Assembly: GCF_000147335.1 (NCBI RefSeq)
Contig: NC_014501.1
Span: 5,200,501-5,264,500 of the forward strand
Length of the DNA: 64,000 nt
Origin: Gloeothece verrucosa PCC 7822
GTDB taxonomy: Bacteria; Cyanobacteriota; Cyanobacteriia; Cyanobacteriales; Microcystaceae
Direction: 5' to 3'
In this document: piece after piece, positions 63,491 to 64,000 of the stretch
Layout of the letters: each line of letters begins with the position of its first letter
Numbering within the stretch: position 1 is the first letter of the stretch
The notes under the pieces: model-generated
What the model saw: only the letters and a program-made list of their open reading frames with translations
Databases searched by the model: none
What the model was told of the DNA's origin: nothing
Made by a program: the position numbers and the translations under genes

Positions 63491-63801
63491 ATATTACATC
63501 AAGCGGCTAAAAATTTTAAAATAGGGTTTTGAGTTCTTCTTCAAAAATTATGATTTATGCAAGAGGTCTGATGTAGAGACGTTGCAGCCAACGCCTCGAC
63601 TTTTAACAGGGCTATTTCATTCTTTTGAAACGCTCACAGGCTAAAGCCTGGAGCTATACGAACCAAGCCTGCCTACGCAGGCTAAAAGGCTCATAATTCG
63701 TCAGATAGCCCGCGCAGGCGGGCTTGGTTCGTGTAGCCCAACCCTTCAGGGTTAGGGTGTTTGAGAGAATGAAATAGCCCTCGACTTTTATGCTTCAGTC
63801 T
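63491..63801. other. spacer holding a MITE-like element
   Basis: After ~100 bp of plain spacer comes the inverted-repeat element at 63595-63790. Near 63575 GTAGAGACGTTGCAGCCAAC resembles a cyanobacterial repeat also seen near 42568. No gene seen. Confidence 0.6.
63595..63790. mobile_element. MITE-like palindromic element
   Basis: Outer direct repeats CTCGACTTTTA at 63595-63605 and 63780-63790 flank terminal inverted repeats GGGCTATTTCATTC (63609-63622) and GAATGAAATAGCCC (63767-63780). Inside are nested palindromes such as CAGGCTAAAGCCTG, AAGCCTGCCTACGCAGGCT and AGCCCGCGCAGGCGGGCT. About 170 bp, no ORF. Structure fits a non-autonomous element moved by an unlinked transposase. Confidence 0.72.
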
Positions 63802-64000
63802 TCAATTTTCTGAAAGGAAAATAATGTGATGCTTGGTATCATAAATAATTTTTCCTTGTTTTTTTAGTTGGCCCAACAATCGTGTAATGGTCACTCTAGT
63901 GGTGCCACAAGCATTAGCCAATTCTTGATGAGTAAGACGAACTCGTAAACGATAACCTTGGGCAGTTTTTTGAGAAAAATTCTCTTTCAACCACAACAAA
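63802..64000 (-). CDS. Crp/Fnr-type regulator (N-terminus off window)
   Basis: About 65 residues of the C-terminus: RVRLTHQELANACGTTRVTI then TRLLGQLKKQGKI is the winged helix-turn-helix of the CRP family, with spacing like NtcA ([20 protein letters not shown]) but different enough to be a relative, not NtcA itself. The effector domain and true start lie past base 64000. Confidence 0.85.
   Translation of the reverse strand, partial: LLWLKENFSQKTAQGYRLRVRLTHQELANACGTTRVTITRLLGQLKKQGKIIYDTKHHIIFLSEN

Noticed and set aside
63802..64000. assignment as NtcA
   Set aside because: The helix-turn-helix resembles NtcA but differs at many residues and lacks its C-terminal text; only Crp/Fnr family is supported.

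Overview
The window is cyanobacterial chromosome. It carries ycf3, gun4, ictB, gatC, miaE and speE, together with HIP1-type GCGATCGC octamers, AT-rich spacers and many CHAT, two-partner-secretion, pentapeptide and PAS/response-regulator proteins. The flavour is that of large-genome unicellular or colonial cyanobacteria of the Cyanothece/Gloeothece/Microcystis kind; the species cannot be fixed from sequence alone.

Layout. 1-2170: 3' part of an RND efflux permease gene with a small exported protein. 2362-2433: tRNA-Cys. 2445-9086: a Tn7-like, type V-K CRISPR-associated transposon (CAST) with matching ends, a 5-bp target duplication, tnsB, tnsC, a MerR/CvkR-type regulator, a nuclease-ATPase cargo gene and a short homing CRISPR array. 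The array's last spacer matches the tRNA-Cys gene next door. The element has no cas12k, keeps only the first ~25-30 codons of tniQ and only a 3' piece of tracrRNA, so it is a decayed or stripped-down CAST. 9090-10810: broken PIN and RecB-like nuclease genes. 10873-16011: a giant CHAT protease-like protein with 20 exact-length 46-residue repeats. 16008-18930: a gene graveyard (PglX, DUF6883/DUF4926, Thg1, group II intron maturase remnants). 19142-28781: a minus-strand cluster with CHAT-TPR protein, TpsA haemagglutinin-like exoprotein, small Cys-rich exported protein, subtilisin-like protease and TpsB transporter. 29133-34244: DUF928 protein, an AAA/CHASE2 protein and a vMAP-type AAA protein. 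34340-37491: restriction/helicase debris, small proteins and an orphan DNA methyltransferase.

37555-46437 is mostly housekeeping (gatC, ycf3, RDD-pentapeptide protein, response regulator, acetyltransferase, desaturase, miaE, phosphatase, YedK-like peptidase) with one candidate small RNA. 46547-50125 is a mosaic of toxin-antitoxin, Rpn/DUF4351 and Uma2 pieces built from near-identical direct repeats. 50296-51923 is a three-gene unit (small membrane protein, minimal CHAT protease, EAD1 protein) that looks like a conflict or cell-suicide module. 52189-64000 holds a NarL-type regulator, a higBA locus with broken toxin and chimeric antitoxin, speE, gun4, two sensory proteins, ictB, an aminotransferase, a MITE-like element and the end of a Crp/Fnr regulator gene.

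The strongest single observation is the CAST. Guide, PAM, insertion distance, target duplication and ends all agree with each other, while the effector (Cas12k) and adaptor (TniQ) genes are gone.
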